Assembly: GCA_020634515.1 (NCBI GenBank)
Contig: JACKBL010000001.1
Span: 558,001 to 622,000, forward strand
Direction of reading: 5' to 3'
Source of the DNA: Ardenticatenales bacterium
GTDB taxonomy: Bacteria > Chloroflexota > Anaerolineae > Promineifilales > Promineifilaceae
Length of the DNA: 64,000 nt
Position numbers and translations under genes: made by a program. Position 1 is the first letter of the stretch, and every line of letters begins with the position of its first letter. Below are positions 62,717-64,000 of the stretch, one piece after another. Below the pieces are notes generated by a model, which searched no databases, had not been told where the DNA came from, and saw only the letters and a list, made by a program, of their open reading frames with translations.

Positions 62717-64000
62717 ATGTATCGTCGTTGGTTAAGAGCTGTCAGCAGTCTGCAGTTGCTGGCTATGTTGTTGGGCGTTTTTATCCCACTGGTCAATAAT
62801 CCCTCGCGTGCGCAAGCACAAACGAATGACGTGGCAGTTTCATCTCCATCCGTGCCGGAGAGGGAGATGCCATCACCTGCGTCGTCGCCTTTCTCTTCTC
62901 CCGATCCGCAAACAAGCGCCATTGAGAAGGCGCTGAGTGGCATTGTCGATCCGCAAGGGCTGGTTCCCTTGTCTGCTGGTGCGATGGAGGCTGGTGGGAG
63001 ACCGGATGCCGGCATTTCCTCCCCGCGCCTGCCGGATGAAGGCATCAACCCCACATGGCGGGTGCAGTCATTGTTGGACGCGGCAAACAGCGTCATTCCG
63101 GTTGTTTCCGTGCCCGCGGCTCCCGATCCCCTGGCCGATTTCCCCCGTAACGTAAATCCATCCGCGCAAACGATGCCGGCAGACGCCCTGGAAGCAGACC
63201 ACGCGCCCGCGCCGGACGGACAACAACGCGCGCAGGGGCGTTTCTCCGCCAGCCATGCCGTGCGTGCCGGCAAACCCTTCGCGCCGCCATCTGTATCACC
63301 GTTGGCTGCCCTGGTTGACGCCGCGGTTCCCGCCGACGCAAATGTCCCCGCCACGCAAGAAGTAGGGCAGACCGGGGAAATGCCGGCAGCCGGTCCCTCA
63401 TTGAAATCCGCTGAGACTGTCCAACTACCCCATCCCCACGCTATATCTCCCGACGATTTCCCTACGCCGTCTGCGGCAAACATTGTCAGTGGTACGGTTT
63501 TATTGGTGGAACCCATTAGTGAACCATCTGAATCGCCACCGGACATATTTTTCTCGACAATTATCTCCTATGACCATGCTGGCGATTTTGTTTCTCTATC
63601 TTCGACGTCAGACGGAACAGGCCTTCTATCCACGGATGATGCTTTTTATCTCGAAGTTCAACAACCAAACGGCACTATTCAATACTACTATTATGATTAC
63701 AGTGCAGGTGGACCAGGAATCACCAGCACATTGCCTGTCAATGTTTCTCATCTTTTTGCGCCTGGCATCAATACCATCTACATAGAACTTTGGGATTACT
63801 ACGTGCCCCATCGCGGCACGTCGGGCTATTACCTGGTCAGCGGCGGCTCGTGCGACGACGTGACGCCGCCCATCATCGGCCCCGTTACCCTGGAACAGAC
63901 AGGGCGCCTGTTAGAATTGGGCGGAAACAGTGGTTACGCCGTCGTCAGCGCCCTGGTTACCGACGAGAGCGGCGTGGCCCTCACCCTTGATTTCAATGGG
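62717..64000 (+). CDS. Large secreted protein, N-terminal part (continues past window)
   Basis: The frame is open from the ATG at 62717 to the window end (428 codons), with GGGAGG as ribosome site. Signal peptide RAVSSLQLLAMLLGVFIPLVNNPSRAQAQ. Residues about 35-250 are low-complexity, rich in Pro, Ala and Ser, like a long stalk or disordered propeptide. From about 258 the sequence becomes beta-rich (TIISYDHAGDFVSLSSTSD, later YYYYDYSAGGPG, TIYIELWDYYV) and near 380 an Ig-like segment begins (CDDVTPPIIGPVTLEQ). Family not identified; probably another surface adhesin-like or multi-domain protein. Only the N-terminal portion is visible. Confidence 0.75.
   Translation, partial: MYRRWLRAVSSLQLLAMLLGVFIPLVNNPSRAQAQTNDVAVSSPSVPEREMPSPASSPFSSPDPQTSAIEKALSGIVDPQGLVPLSAGAMEAGGRPDAGISSPRLPDEGINPTWRVQSLLDAANSVIPVVSVPAAPDPLADFPRNVNPSAQTMPADALEADHAPAPDGQQRAQGRFSASHAVRAGKPFAPPSVSPLAALVDAAVPADANVPATQEVGQTGEMPAAGPSLKSAETVQLPHPHAISPDDFPTPSAANIVSGTVLLVEPISEPSESPPDIFFSTIISYDHAGDFVSLSSTSDGTGLLSTDDAFYLEVQQPNGTIQYYYYDYSAGGPGITSTLPVNVSHLFAPGINTIYIELWDYYVPHRGTSGYYLVSGGSCDDVTPPIIGPVTLEQTGRLLELGGNSGYAVVSALVTDESGVALTLDFNG

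Overview
The window is GC-rich bacterial DNA of Chloroflexota-like character. That placement is an inference from three things: SARP-type regulators fused to NB-ARC and TPR regions, very large secreted propeller and Ig proteins with Pro/Thr-rich linkers, and a DUF3105 protein. No rRNA or other marker gene is present to fix the taxonomy. The palindrome TGCCGGCA occurs very often, and the intergenic DNA is loaded with short palindromic dispersed repeats.

Left part (1-20.9 kb): a secreted subtilisin running off the left edge; a DUF3105 membrane protein; a possible structured leader RNA with an intrinsic terminator just before a metallo-beta-lactamase-fold hydrolase; an NTP_transf_5-type nucleotidyltransferase; two lipoproteins; rsgA; a tyrosine-recombinase remnant cut off at a repeat; and a 3072-residue secreted protein that combines WD40/PD40 and YVTN-type propellers, Ig-like domains and a two-CxxCH cytochrome segment. 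A 1.7-kb gene-free stretch follows, made largely of repeats.

Central part (20.9-54.6 kb) is the notable system. Two SARP-family regulators frame a minus-strand locus. It holds an overlapping pair of membrane-anchored cohesin-type proteins, then seven tandem paralogues (called A-G here) that share a nearly identical C-terminal half: beta-helix, cohesin-like domain, regulatory-like beta domain, type I dockerin. The N-terminal half is swapped between two unrelated seven-bladed propellers, delta-60 type in A-D and EPTP/EAR type in E-G. Each paralogue has its own promoter with an 11-bp-spaced direct repeat like a SARP operator, its own leader RNA with a conserved, covarying pseudoknot, and in most cases a hairpin terminator. 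A, F and G are intact; B-E carry frameshifts. A PIN-type toxin-antitoxin pair sits between E and F. My working model is a SARP-controlled, surface-attached, non-cellulosomal cohesin-dockerin assembly with exchangeable propeller heads.

Right part (54.6-64 kb): aspartate-semialdehyde dehydrogenase, two tandem secreted arylsulfotransferase-family proteins (the first with a long, terminator-bearing leader), phosphoglycerate kinase, and the start of a large secreted protein that runs off the right edge.
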